NCBI RefSeq assembly: GCF_030272615.1
Contig: NC_081412.1
Location: 686,396,583-686,460,582 of the forward strand
DNA length: 64,000 bases
DNA from: Cryptomeria japonica
Lineage: Eukaryota > Streptophyta > Pinopsida > Cupressales > Cupressaceae
Direction: 5' to 3'
Of the stretch, positions 12,111-23,814 are shown one piece after another. Every line of letters begins with the position of its first letter. Position 1 is the stretch's first letter. Under the pieces are notes generated by a model that saw only the letters and a program-made list of their open reading frames with translations, was not told the DNA's origin and did no database searches. Both the position numbers and the translations under genes were made by a program.

Positions 12111-13341
12111 GAAGGCTCTTGTCTCCCGGTTTGATAATTCCAATGAGTGGATCATTGACAGTGGTTGTTCTCACCATATGATTGGTGATCGGAGCAAGTT
12201 TCTATCCTTGGAGGAGTATGATGGTGGTGTGGTTCTCTTTGGCAATGATGCACCATGCATGTTCAAAGGTAGAGGGTCCATCTCTCTGAATGGAAAGAGC
12301 AATGTTGACAATGTGTACTGGGTTGATGGTCTCAGACACAACCTTCTAAGTGTTGCCCAGCTAAATGACAGTGGCCTCACTCTGGAATTCAAGAATGGAG
12401 TTTGTAGAATCAAAGGAAAAGATGGTAAATTGGTGGCCACCGACATGTAGACTAAAGGTAACCTATTTCATCTGAATGCAAATATAAGTACATATCTTAT
12501 GGCTAAGCTTGATGATAGTTGGATATGGCATAGGAGACTCTGCCATGTAAACTTTGATAACATTGTGAAGGCTAGTAAGATCAAGGCAGTTAGAGGGTTG
12601 TCGATGCTAAGCAAACCAGATAATACCTTGTGCAGAGAGTGTCAATTGGGGAAAATGTCTTCCTCAACCTTTAAAGGTAAATCTTTCACTACTGACAACT
12701 TGCTTGATCTTGTGCATACTGATTTGTGTGGTCCTATGAAAACTAGAAGTGTGCAGGGTGATAGGTACTTTATGATTCTCACTAATGACTGCTCAAGAAT
12801 GATGTGGGTCACATTCTTGAAAGACAAGTTTGAAGCTTTTGTGAAATTCAAAGCTTTCAGAGCATTAGTGGAGAAGGAAAGTGGTAAAAGGATCAAGTGT
12901 CTCAGAACTGATCAAGGAGGGGAATTCACTTCTGGTGAATTCAACAAGTACTGTGAAGAATTTGGCATCAAGAGACAACTGTCTGCCCCCCAGACTCCAT
13001 AGCAGAATGGCCTAGCAGAGAGGAATAACCAGACTGTGGTTGAAGTAGCTAGAACCATGTTGATTCAAAGAAAGGTAGCTCACACCTTTTGGAGAGAAGT
13101 GGTGAGCACTGTAGTCTACACTATGAACCGGGTACTCATCAAGAAAGGAAAGGACAAAACTCCTTATGATTATTGGACCAGTAAGACACCTGTGGTTAGC
13201 TACTTTAGGGTATTTGGTAGCAAATCTTACATCAAGAGGAGTGAACATCAGGGCAAATTTGAAGCTAAATGTGATGAGGGAATATTTCTAGGATATTCTA
13301 CCAAGAGTAAAGCTTTCAAGTGTTACAACAATAGGACTTAA
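12111..13341 (+). pseudogene. Copia protease and integrase (element D)
   Basis: Same frame as Gag. Protease active site WIIDSGCSHHM with Asp at 12157-12159. The zinc-binding pre-integrase region is WIWHRRLCHVN...LCRECQLGK (12520-12650). The catalytic core has Asp in HTDLCGPM, Asp in LRTDQGGEF and Glu in GLAERNN (13018-13020), so all three acidic residues are present. In-frame stops at 12448-12450 and 13000-13002 replace Gln codons seen in H, and a third stop is at 13339-13341. It would cut polyprotein and insert cDNA if intact. Confidence 0.9.
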
Positions 13342-15202
13342 AGAATTATGGAAAGTATCAATGTAAGAGTTGATGAATCCTCTGAGAAAACTGAGGAAAC
13401 CGATAGTGAGCAAGCTGTAAATGAACCAGTTGCAACCTTCTAGGAACCGATTGTTAGTCAACCAAATACCAGTAATAGTGTTCCTGAACTGGTGAATGTT
13501 GATACTGATGAAGATGAGGATGAAGAGGAAAAGCAAGAAGAACCAATTAAGACCATTCCTCAGTATGTCAAGTTGAATGATGATCCTAAGAAGATCATAG
13601 GAGATAAGGATGCAGGAATCCTTACAAGAAGAAAGATCAGAGAAAACTCATGTATGATCTCTGAATTTGAGCCTAAATCATTCAAAGAGGCTCATAAAGA
13701 TGAAGATTGGATCAAGGCAATGGAAGAGGAACTTGATCAGATAGAGAAAAATGGTACATGGTCCTTGGTACCTAGACCGGTGCATAAAAATGTCATTGGC
13801 ACCAAATGGGTGTTTAGAAACAAGCTAAATGAGGATGGCACAGTGATTAGGAATAAAGCCAAATTGGTGTGCAAAGGATATGCTCAAGAAGAAGGAGAAG
13901 ACTATGGAGAAACCTTTGCTCCTGTAGCCAAATTGGAAGGAGTTCGTATGCTTCTTGCATATGCAGCTTTTAAAAGGTTCAAAGTATATCAAATGGAGGT
14001 AAAATATGCATTCCTGAATGGTGTACTTGAAGAGGAGGTATATATAGAGCAACCAGATGGGTTTTCCCTATCTGAAGACAATGATATGGTGTGCAGGCTA
14101 CATAAAGCCTTATATGGTCTAAAGCAAGCACCTAGGGCATGGTATGAGCGCCTACATTCCCATCTTGTGAAGATTGGATTTGAGAGAACAAGTGAAGATA
14201 GAAATATCTACCTAAAGTCTGAAGGAGATCAGATCCTGATCTGTGAGGTTTTTGTTGATGACATTATCTTTATTGGAGATGACAAGATGAGTCATGAGTT
14301 TGTTGATGAGATGAAGAAAGAGTTTGAGATGTCACTCATAGGGGAGATTAAGTTCTTCATTGGACTGCAGATCCAGCAGATGAAAGATGGAATCTTTATC
14401 ACTCAGTCCAAATATGTCAAAGAGGTGTTGAAGACCTTTGGCATGGAAGATAGCAAACCGGTTGGTACACCGATGGTGACAGGTTGCAAATTGACAAAAG
14501 AGGATGATTCTGCACTGGTTGATGAGAAGGAATATCGATCAATGAATGGTAAGTTGCATTATGTAGTGCATAGTAGACCGGATATTGCACATGCAGTTGG
14601 CATTACTGCAAGGTTCCAGAAAAGTCCTAGAGAATCCCACTTGATTGCAGTCAAGCGGATTCTTAGGTATCTGAAGGGAACAGTTGACTATGGATTGTGG
14701 TACCCATACAGCAATGATTTCAATCTGAAAGTGTTCAAAGATGCTGATTGGGTAGGTAATGTGGATGACCGGAAAAGCACAACCAGTGGTGCATTCTTTC
14801 TCGGTGGTAGACTGGTCTCATGGATGAGTAAAAAGCAGAGTTGTATCTCTCAGTCTACAGTGGAAGCGAAGTATGTTGCAGCTTTCATGAACTGCACTCA
14901 AACAATTTGGATGAAGCATGTACTAGAAGGCTTCAAGATCCCTGTATCTGAACCGGTAAGTATATTATGTGATAACACAAGTGGTATCAATATATCAAAG
15001 AATCTAGTTTTACATTCTAGAACCAAGCATTTTGAGCTTAAGTATCATTTCTTGAGGGAAAGGTTCAGAATAAAGAGATTATACTAGAACATGTTTCCAG
15101 TAAGGAGTAGTTAGCAAACATATTCACCAAGCCTCTCCCAAAGACTACATTTGTTCACTTAAGAGGTGAATTAGGGGTACTGTCCCTTCAGGAGGTGAAC
15201 TA
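13342..15202 (+). pseudogene. Copia RT and RNase H (element D)
   Basis: After an acidic linker with a stop at 13441-13443, an open stretch of 531 codons (13492-15087) covers reverse transcriptase and RNase H. The RT motif that normally reads QMDVKSAFLNG is [11 protein letters not shown], so the first catalytic Asp is Glu. The FVDD motif is intact (about 14250-14262). RNase H motifs include [14 protein letters not shown] and the [10 protein letters not shown] region. A one-base loss near 15062 shifts the frame, and homology continues to the natural end at about 15202 through another stop. Confidence 0.9.
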
Positions 15203-15446
15203 AAAGTATTTGTTCCACATCAGTCAGGTATTGCATAGTCAATTTTTTGTTTATTGATGTGTTGAAGGATGCTACTCCTTAGGGGGAGCAGCATAATGAA
15301 ATAGAGATGCTTGTGCCTCCACTTTGGCATTGTTGTCAAAGGGGGAGAAGGAGTGAAGTGGAAAAGATATCTACAGCAAATGGGGGAGAAGATGTGAAGC
15401 GGAGAAGATATCTTTGTATATTGCCATCAATGCCAAAGGGGGATAT
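15203..15446 (+). other. 3' untranslated part and PPT of D
   Basis: Non-coding, with three repeated purine-rich GGGGGAG phrases (15282-15385). The last, CCAAAGGGGGATAT (about 15433-15446), abuts the 3' LTR and is the polypurine tract that primes plus-strand synthesis. Confidence 0.8.
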
Positions 15447-17064
15447 TGTTGGCATTATGTGAACCAGCATGAAGACATAATGATATTATATGTTGTCATT
15501 GATGTCAATATGTGACATGATGTGAACCGGCACATGTGATAGGCGAGTGATAGGTGAGAAGAGAGAACTGACATATGTATGAACCGGTTTATATGCCAAA
15601 GTGAAGTGGCATATTTGTTCAAGATGAACCGGCATGTAGTTATGGGAACCGACACATGGAAGCATTGTGTGACTACCGGTTGGTAGGTAGTTTCCACTTC
15701 AGGATTTCCGATTGGAGTACCTCAAGCCTGTGTGACTCAAGCAGTGATCTTTGTGTGATGAGTTAGCAGTATAATGGAGAATAGCTCATTTTGCCACGTA
15801 AGCTCTGTGCGCATGAAGGATCTTGCATGAAGAAGACTATTCCTATCTACCTCGGGAATGTGCGAAGTTTGTCAAATGGTGATAATGCATGATGGGTTAT
15901 CAACTGCCATGAAATCAGTGGATAATGGATGATGGAGAATGTCTTGAGATTGATTCAAGATTGTTGCATTTAATGCAGTATGATTCAATGGTCAGGATTG
16001 AACCACTTGAATTGCTTAACCTAACAGATTTAGGGTTTAGGGTTTTTGCTACCGACCTGTCTATTTCTATAAGGTCAATGTTGTGCTTCTATCTAAGGTT
16101 GTTGGCAAAAGTTGTGAGTGTGTATCCAAGGGAAGTGATACGTGATTCTTGCCAGACCAAAGGAGAGAAGAGATACCTGCAAAGTGAATGTGCAGAAGGA
16201 GAAGAGAAGCCAAAATGGATCTGCAATAGCATTGAGTGCTATTACTAGATCATTGTAATTCCTATTGATCTTTAACCACTTCAACAGTTGTGAAATCTCT
16301 TAATAGGGTAGCCTTAACTGGGCTTGATGCAAAATCCCTTAATAGCGTAGTCTTAACCAGCTTGATTCAAATCCCTTAATAAGGTAACTCGAGGTTAATG
16401 AGTTCTGAGAAGCTATAGAGCTCTGGAGATCCTTTAGCTATTGAGTTCTTGAAATCCTCTAACAAGGTAACCCTAATTAGGTTTAACCCTTAACCGGGTA
16501 TTATAGCCATCCCTTAAACGGGTGATCCCTAACATGATCGGTTCCTAGCAGAACCTATTGTAATGTCTTTAACCAGACAAGGCTCCTAATAGAGCGGACT
16601 TCAAAAGAGTTCAAAAGCAACTTGTGGGTATTCATCCCCACCGTGGTTTTTCCCATTTGGGTTTCCACGTGAAAAATATGTGTGTCATGTGTAATGCTTT
16701 TATCTTGTGATGCTTTGTTATTACCTGTTGAGCATATGATGGTTCTATGTTGTATGCCTATCTATAAAACATATTGAACTAACTATTATGAGGATCTGAT
16801 GTTAGTTTACCTGTTCATGCATGAGAGTGTAATGGTACTATAGTATTAAGCTAAGAGGAAAGCTTAGTGAGTGACCGGTTTATGATTGTTTGAGTTGTTC
16901 TAGGCATTACCGGTTGCACTCTATTTTAACTGATATCCCTGTTAGCTAGTCATTTGGAGTATTTGCTATCAAATTGGTTTTGGACTATATTTGTGTTTGT
17001 ACTGATTCACCCCCCCCCCCTCTCAGTACTGGTTTGGTACTAGTGGTTCATCATTGAGTTATCA
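15447..17064 (+). repeat. 3' LTR of D
   Basis: 1,618 bp. It matches 9456-11043. Many differences between the copies are at CCGG sites, for example AATCGACATG against AACCAGCATG. TATAAGG at 16068-16074, telomere-type motif at about 16029-16046, hairpin region 16639-16671, C-run at about 17007-17020. Confidence 0.95.
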
Positions 17065-17069
17065 GGGGG

Positions 17070-17823
17070 GTGAATCAGTATTTGACTGGTAATAGAACTT
17101 TCTTAAATTATAACATGAAAAGCAATTCAAAACTGTGTACCAGTAAACTAGAATTAATGCAGTAAATAAGAATAACAACCACAACATGAAAGACACACCA
17201 TAACACAATATTTTAATGAGGAAACCTAGTTTGGGAAAAACCTCGGTGGGATTTGTGACCCACAATATTCGCTTACTGGCCAATAAGGGAATATTACTAT
17301 TTACAATAGGGGCCTACACATGCAGGAAGGCCAAGTGCCTAGAGTTCACTGCTCAGTTACAAAAGAAGTCTCACTGACTTACAAAATGGATTATACAAAT
17401 CCAATGTCTTGTACTTCTTTAGATCAGCACCTGCTATGCCAGATTCAGTACCGGTTTAAGCTCTGCAATATACATAAACCCTTATCCAATACCTACCTTA
17501 CACTTCGCATATTAGGTCTGCATTAATCCTTCCATCTATATATATTCTAAATGATCTACAATGATCACATACTTATATGAGTCATATTACAATATGCCAA
17601 GTCGTCTTACAAAATCTTTTACAATTAAATACAAAATACATTTATACAAAATTCCTATCGGCCATGGTGTCGGTAATCTTTCTTTTCGGTGCTAGTGAAC
17701 TGTATGACAGTATTGAGTCTGCCAGTGCCAGTGCTTGCCGATATCATATGATTGTAAGGTTGTCATCAATGACAATACCTTCAATCACCTACAATTTCTC
17801 ATTAGAGTGTGCATTTGCCAACA
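17070..17823 (-). repeat. 3' LTR of C, right part
   Basis: Continues the LTR started at 9424. It aligns with 23066-23814. Hairpin region at about 17217-17250 read on the minus strand. It ends GCATTTGCCAACA. Confidence 0.9.
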
Positions 17824-18139
17824 AACTCCCCCTTTGGCATTGATGGCAACAGTCATAAGAAAAATCCAAAAAGTGTCCAAAAAGAATTTGCCAAAATTGT
17901 CTTACCAAAACCATGTTATCAAAAAGTGTGCTCCCCCTGAGATGATGATGTCTCTCTTCTAATCATTTTTCTCATCTCCACTACTCCCCCTTTGACATCA
18001 ATGACAAAGGTTGTCACTCACTATCAGTAGAGTGTGGTTCTTGCCTAGATCCTTGTAACTAGTGGGTTACAATCTGATAGATGTTTGCCAATGCAAAATT
18101 TTGACTGTCGTTGAACCTTTTGCTGTCCTTTAATGCCAC
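17824..18139 (-). other. PPT and 3' untranslated part of C
   Basis: On the minus strand the bases next to the 3' LTR read CCAAAGGGGGAGTT, the polypurine tract. The rest is non-coding with several other GGGGGAG phrases, as in D. No gene. Confidence 0.75.
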
Positions 18140-21100
18140 TTATGTTCTTTGAACTATACCGGTGAGTATGTGCATTTTCTCTTCCGGTGTCTTAAGTCCA
18201 GGAACCAAAGCCTCAGAAATTTCTTTTCTCAAAGAAATGAGGTAATCTAGTTTAGGACCTAGTTTGCATTTTAAATCTTTTGCCTTAACCTTTATCTTTT
18301 CTTTATCTTTTTCTAACTTCTCAATTTTCTCCTCAAGATTTGCAATGTTCTTTTCAATTTTCAAAAATGGATCTGATGTTCCTATTAAATTGTCAACAAT
18401 ATTGTTGATTTCTTCTTGTGCTTTGCTAATATCCAAATCTATGTCCTCTGTCAAAATATCAGTTTTGTAGGTATCTCTATCCATTTTCTTGAAATCCAAA
18501 ATTGTTTCTCCTACTGCTGGTAATAAGGTTTCCATTTGTTCCTTATTATTCTTCACTATTTCCTCAAATAATTTTTCTTTCTCCTTATTCATTCTCTCTT
18601 TGAACATGTCTTCATTTATCTGATCAACTATCAAAATGTTACCGGTGATGTATTTAGACAATGTGTCTAGTTGACTCAAAGAATCTTTACTTCCCACAAT
18701 GCACTTGGGTGCTATCAATTTAAGAATAGGAATTATGTCATCAATAGCCTTGTAGGCTTGTGCATTAGACTCAATGATTTTCTTAATAGAATCTAATAAT
18801 ACCTCTGTCACATTCATTGGTCTGAATTTTATCATTGAAGTACCAAATGTCTGCCCAACTGTTTTCACAATCTCCATGCTGCCGGTTGTAGTAATAACTT
18901 TTCTTGTTTCGACCTCTGGTAGGTCAGTTTGTGTTTGCATTTCTACTAGCAAAGGTTTAGGCTTTTCAGCCGAAGGTGGTACTGTCTCTGTTTGAATCTG
19001 TGACTCTAACTATTTTTGTTCTTGTTTCTCAACCTGTGCCTCAGTGGGTTTCTCTGTGCTCTCAGCTGTCGGTTTTTTTGATGTATTCTTAGTATTATCT
19101 ACTGGTGTTTCTGATGCTTTACCAGTGGTATCCATTGTTGGTTTCTCTGTATTCACCTCTGCACTATCTACTGCCGGTGACTCAATTGGTTTTTCAGTTT
19201 CTATAGTTGTCGATGGCTCAGTAGATGCAACATTATGCATATCTGTGGTCTCTGTCTTCCAAGTGTCTGGGGGATCATTTGATTCTTCAGTTTGTTCCGC
19301 AATTCCAATGTTATCAATTACAACATTTTCTACCAGTGGCTCTGTTGCCACATTTGTCTTCTCAGTTGATTCCTTATCTACCACAATATTTACCTCTTGG
19401 GTGTCTATGTTCATAGTGTACAAAATTTCACTCTCAGGATTTGTATCCTCACGAGGAGTCTCCATACTCTCTGTTGCCGGTTGGGTGTCAACAGTTTCTA
19501 CCGGTGGAGTATCAGAAAGAGGTGGGGGTAAGTTATCAGTTATTTTTAGGCTCGAAGGTCCACCTTCCTTACCTTTCCCCTTATCCCTGTCCTTTTGATA
19601 GACCCTAATAGTCTTAGGTCTTTTAAGTTCTTCTTGTTCCTCTTTTGCAATAAAGAATATATCCCACTGATCCACAGTCTCTTCTGAAATTTCATTCACT
19701 CTTCCTGCCATAAGTGCAACATGTCAGTGACCGGTTGAAAATACTGTCTGGTTGGCCTCACCGATTAATTGATCTATCTCTTCAGTGGAGTTCACTGGGT
19801 GAACTGCAAGTAATTTTTCTATTTTTATCTTTTTGTCTAGCTCAATAATAGCTACCCTTCTAGCTTCTAGTCTTTTGTATAAATCAGTGGGTATATCATC
19901 AACAATCTCCATAAAAAATTTCTTGTATATGTCTAAGTGTAAGATTACACTATTCTCTACACTTTCTTTATCATCAGTAGAAAGTGTGTTATACAACTTG
20001 CTAATATTTTTCAATTTTCCATCCTCAGTTATTTCACTTAAAAGTTTGTCCAGTGGTGCAATATCTTGTTTTACCTTCTTCTTTGGAGTTAAATTCTTAA
20101 TTGGAGGCCTAACTGCCTATTGCTTTTGTCTTGTTCTTCTGGGTGTAGGTGAGGGTGTCAGTGAGGGTTTTCTTTCCCTTACTACCCTTTTGAATTCAGC
20201 CAGTATATCACTTTCAGATGAAGTTGCAACCGGTGAAAGATGAGCTTCTGGTTGAAGTCCTTCTAACTCACTTTCCTTAATACCAGTTTGCTTCAATATA
20301 TCTTCCTTAATTGCTTTAGCTTGTCTTGTACCTTTCCTCACTATCTGTTCAGTTTTCTTAATTCTTTTTTGTGATTGAATACCACTCTCAATTGTTTCAG
20401 AATTGCCAAAGAATTTCTCATCCAGTTTTCTTGGTGCCTCAAGTAGAGCTTTTGCATATGTCTCAATTATGTTCTCATCGGCTTCATATCCCATTTTGGT
20501 TACCCAAATAGTTCTTGGGACAGCTGCTTCCATCCAGATTTCATCTTTCTTTACCACAAAGCATATGTGATCTTTGTATTTGTCAACAATAGCTTGGGAC
20601 AGTCTTGTTCTAGATTTCATCTTTGCCTTAAATGCTTGGAAATATTCATTGATGTTCTTATCTCTATTTTCTCCCATGTTGTTTAGTAGGTTTAGTAGTT
20701 GTTTTCCTACCGATTTATCAAATCCAAATTCTTTCTTGCAAGTACTGGGTACTTCCTTGGTGATATACAACATTAAGCTTACAAGTAAGTTGCCAAATCT
20801 GAAGGTTCCCTTCTTGTCACCTTTGATTTTCTTTAGGTTTTCTATTAGTTCATCTTCCAGCCATTCACAGATGTCAATCTTAGCATTGTTGTTCACTAAG
20901 TCATAAGCACTTTTAATACATAAGCTAGATATTGAGTTTAGTCTGTTTGTATGAGTAGCTTTGTAGCCAAGTACCATGCTAATGAATTTGACATTTACAT
21001 CTTTAACATCATTGACTCTAAGTGATCTCTTGTTGAAAGTTGCACCAGTTAGGGTCTTTACAGTGTCATTAGAGACCTTCTTAGTTTTGTCAGGTCTGCT

Positions 21101-21540
21101 ATCGGTGGAGGGTAAGCCTGTTACTGCCCTAACTGCCTCTTTCATGATCTTATGAATTGAATCCAACCAAAAGAATTCGCCATGCACTCTGCTTAGCACA
21201 ATCCTCATAACATCCTTGGGAAAATCCAGGATACTAAGGATTTCAGTAAAACCTAGGGTTTCCACTATCTTATGTTCTAGTTTGATGTTTCCAGATTCAT
21301 CACATAAAACAGTCTGATACATATTTTTGATTTCTTTATCTCCTAGTTCTTCTATGTGACAATGTATCTACATTATGGGTCTTCAACATATACTACTCCT
21401 TTAGGAATTTGAGAGAATGCCCCTAGGGTATCATATTTCTCTGCAATATCGGGAATAATCTTAAACATGAGTCTAGGGCATTTAACTTCTTCTACAATAA
21501 TAGGGTTTGCAATGAATTTAGGAATAGAGGAGGATGCCAT
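18140..21540 (-). pseudogene. Unrecognised ORF of about 1,130 codons (element C)
   Basis: I do not recognise this protein. Start chosen at ATG 21540-21538 (MASSSIPKF), in a strong ACCATGG context. A one-base shift near 21360 is followed by one frame that runs to 18140. It is interrupted by only four stops: near 21348, then 20117-20119, 19724-19726 and 19010-19012. Three are TAG at likely CAG sites and one is TGA at a possible CGA. The N-terminal 400 residues look globular (FFWLDSIHKIMKEAV, RAVTGLP, LTGATFNKRSLRVND). A basic stretch follows, then a Thr/Pro/Glu-rich low-complexity part (19600-19010) and a C-terminal coiled coil (IEKNIANLEEKIEKLEKDKE, about 18350-18290). It has no RT, protease or integrase motif. 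It could be a captured host gene or an element-specific protein. Confidence 0.7.
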
Positions 21541-21720
21541 GGTTATAAATACCTTAATCTTCCTTTAGGTATGTGTGCTTGAATGATTTGCTTCCTTCTC
21601 GCTATGGATGCCCTTGCTCAGAATTTTCACGCTCTCGGGAGATTTGAATGTTTGGTGAATGAAAAAGGAGCCAAAACACTTACTTTATAATGTTATTTTC
21701 TCCAACTACCACATTTAATG
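21541..21720 (-). promoter_or_regulatory. Possible internal promoter and leader of the long ORF in C
   Basis: Read on the minus strand, TATAAAGT (21689-21682) lies about 145 bases upstream of the ATG at 21540. A C/T-rich leader follows, and ATAACCATGG at the start. This looks like a cellular-type promoter inside a retroelement. The evidence is motif spacing only. Confidence 0.4.
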
Positions 21721-21978
21721 CTTGTCGGTTAAGTCACAACTTAACTCATCTGCCGGTAAAGAAGTAATCCAACTTCTCACCATCAACAGAGGGTATATTA
21801 GCATGTTTTTTAATTTGTTGCTAAACCCCCAAAGGATTTTCCTTCAATTAGATGAGGAGTCTCCTGTCAATGGAGTGATACTCTATTCTGTCGGTGGAGG
21901 AGTATTCCCATCAACATTCTGATCTGACGTTCTGATCCATTGCTTTGAGAATTCTTGCTTTACCTCTTCAACCTTTTT
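21721..21978 (-). other. Intergenic part of C
   Basis: Non-coding DNA between the Gag-like gene and the putative promoter of the long ORF. Nothing else recognised. Confidence 0.4.
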
Positions 21979-22956
21979 TTAACCTTTCAGGCTGGGTCCT
22001 TTGTTATTTCCCGGTGATGTCTTGCTTCTACAAAATTTTGCAATATGTCCAAGCTTGTTACAAGCATAACAAGTCATATTATTTTTCTGAATAGCTTTCC
22101 CATATCCTATGTCGGTATGTGTTTTGCATTGATTAGATAAGTGTCCAAATCTTTCACAAACATAACATCTTACATTCATTCTGCAATTTTCTGAATTATG
22201 ACCAACTTTGTTGCACTTAGAACATTGATCGGTGGGTGCATTGGTGTTTTGATAATTTTTAGATCTACACTGATTTGCTCTATGACCATACTTGTTACAG
22301 TTAAAGCATTTCCCATTAAATTTGTAAGCATTAGGTTGTCTTACCGGTTTGCTGTGATCATGATTGTTTGCAGTACCAGAGCTTTTACCAACTTCAAAGC
22401 CAAGGCCATTTGTATCACCATTAGGTTTCTGATTCTTCAGCATGTCAAAAAGTTCTTCTGAACTTTTCTTGAATTTCTCCTTGTGTTGGTTTGCAGCAGC
22501 CAGTTCACTCTCTAAGATTCCTTTCTATCTCACGAGTTCATTTGTGTCATATTGTTTATGCATCAAGTCTGTCTTCAACATATCATTTTCGTGACTAAGT
22601 CTTGTGTTTTCATTTCCAGCATCATTCAGTCTTCTAACCAAGTCCTCTTCATTCTTCTTTCGATTTTTAGTTTCTTTACAAAATCTCATATTCATATCTT
22701 GCATCTCATTCTTCATTGTACTGTTTTCTTGTCTCAGCTTGTTTACCAAATCATTAAGAGTTTCTTTTTCATCATCATTATTCTGCATCTTTTCACAAAG
22801 TTCTCTTCTCTTATTCCTTGCACTAGTGAGATTTTCTTAAAGTCCTTGAATAATATCTTGTGCAGCCTTCAGATCATCTTCAAGTTTGATATTCTTTACT
22901 TTTTCTGCATCATAGTCTGAAAGAACTGTTTCCAATTGCTTTATCAAGTTTTCCAT
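21979..22956 (-). pseudogene. Gag-like protein with coiled coil and four zinc knuckles (element C)
   Basis: One frame of about 325 codons from MENLIKQLETVL (about 22956) to 21979, with stops at 22837-22839 (TAA) and 22525-22527 (TAG), both consistent with lost Gln codons. The N-terminal 200 residues are rich in Lys, Glu, Asn and Leu with coiled-coil spacing. The C-terminal part has four CX2CX4HX4C knuckles: CFNCNKYGHRANQC, CSKCNKVGHNSENC, CYVCERFGHLSNQC and CYACNKLGHIAKFC. Plant Copia Gag usually has one, as in D. Likely role: bind and package element RNA. The frame continues upstream into the LTR by chance; I took the first Met after the PBS. Confidence 0.75.
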
Positions 22957-23011
22957 CTCTACCAGTGTCAAGATCTTCCTCAAGCTGTTAGGCTTTTGAA
23001 AATAGATGACC

Positions 23012-23027
23012 AAACTCTGATACCAAT
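23012..23027 (-). promoter_or_regulatory. PBS of C
   Basis: On the minus strand ATTGGTATCAGAGTTT follows the LTR end. It is the initiator-methionine tRNA type with a late mismatch. Confidence 0.85.
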
Positions 23028-23814
23028 TGTTAGGATTCCAAAAGATATTGAGAGGGGGGAGTGAATCAATATCTGACCGGTAATAGAACTTTCTTAAATT
23101 ATAACATGAAAAACAATTCAAAACTGTGTACCAGTAAACCAGAATTAATGCAGTAAATAAGAATAACAACCACAACATGAAAGACACACCATAACACAAT
23201 ATTTTAACGAGGAAACCCGTTGTGGGAAAAACCTCGGTGGGATTTGTGACCCATAATATTTGCTTACTGGCCAATAAGAGAATATTATTGTTTACAATAG
23301 GGGCCTGCACATGCAGGAAGGCCAAGTGCCTAGAGCTCACTGCTCAGTTACAAAAGAAGTCTCACTGACTTACAAAATGAATTATACAAATCCAATATCT
23401 TGTATTTCTTTAGATCAGCATCTTCTATGCCAGATTATGTACCGGTTTAAGCTCTGCAATATACATAAACCCTTATCCAATATCTGCCTTATACTTCACA
23501 TATTAGGTCTGCATGAATCCTTCCATCTATATATATTCTAAATGATCTACAATGATCTCATACTTATATGAGTCATATTACAATCTACCAAGTCCGCTTA
23601 CAAAAGTTTTTACAATTAAATACAAAATACATTTATACAAAATTCTTATTGGCCATGGTGCCGGTAATCTTTCTTTTCGGTGTCGATGAACTGTATGCTG
23701 GTGTTGAGTCTGCCGATGCCGGTGCCTACCGGTATCATATGATTGTAAGGTTGCCATCAATGACAATACCTTCAATCACCTATAATTTCTCATTGGAGTG
23801 TGCATTTGCCAACA
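23028..23814 (-). repeat. 5' LTR of C
   Basis: 787 bp with CTGAG target repeat on its right. On the minus strand it starts TGTTGGCAAATGCAC and ends GGAATCCTAACA. Hairpin region at 23206-23240. Confidence 0.9.

Larger units (their letters stand above)
9456..17064 (+). mobile_element. Copia element D, near complete
   Basis: 7.6-kb Ty1/Copia element with a GGGGG target duplication (9451-9455 and 17065-17069), inserted in a G/C-run of C's LTR. LTRs are 9456-11043 and 15447-17064, starting TGTTGGCATTATG and ending GAGTTATCA. PBS 11045-11057, PPT about 15431-15446. A single ancestral gag-pol frame runs from 11113, broken by five nonsense codons and, near the end, a one-base loss. It belongs to the same family group as H. 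It is the youngest insertion of the deepest stack. Confidence 0.95.
9424..23814 (-). mobile_element. Non-autonomous LTR element C, split by D
   Basis: Minus-strand LTR element with perfect CTGAG target repeats (9419-9423 and 23815-23819) inside B's integrase gene; B's frame resumes after it. LTRs are about 787 bp. The 3' LTR is 9424-9455 plus 17070-17823, split by element D, and the 5' LTR is 23028-23814. The PBS is at about 23012-23027 and the PPT at about 17824-17840. The internal 5.2 kb carries a Gag-like gene (22956-21979) and a second gene of about 1,130 codons (21540-18140). No protease, RT, RNase H or integrase motif is seen. PBS type and LTR marks agree with Copia elements such as D and H. 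Confidence 0.9.

Noticed and set aside
19044-19598. 184-codon + strand ORF rich in Ser and Val
   Set aside because: Antisense shadow of the Thr/Pro/Glu-rich part of the long ORF in C.
22837-23340. 167-codon minus-strand ORF crossing the C LTR into gag
   Set aside because: The upstream half is LTR sequence that is open by chance; translation should start after the PBS.
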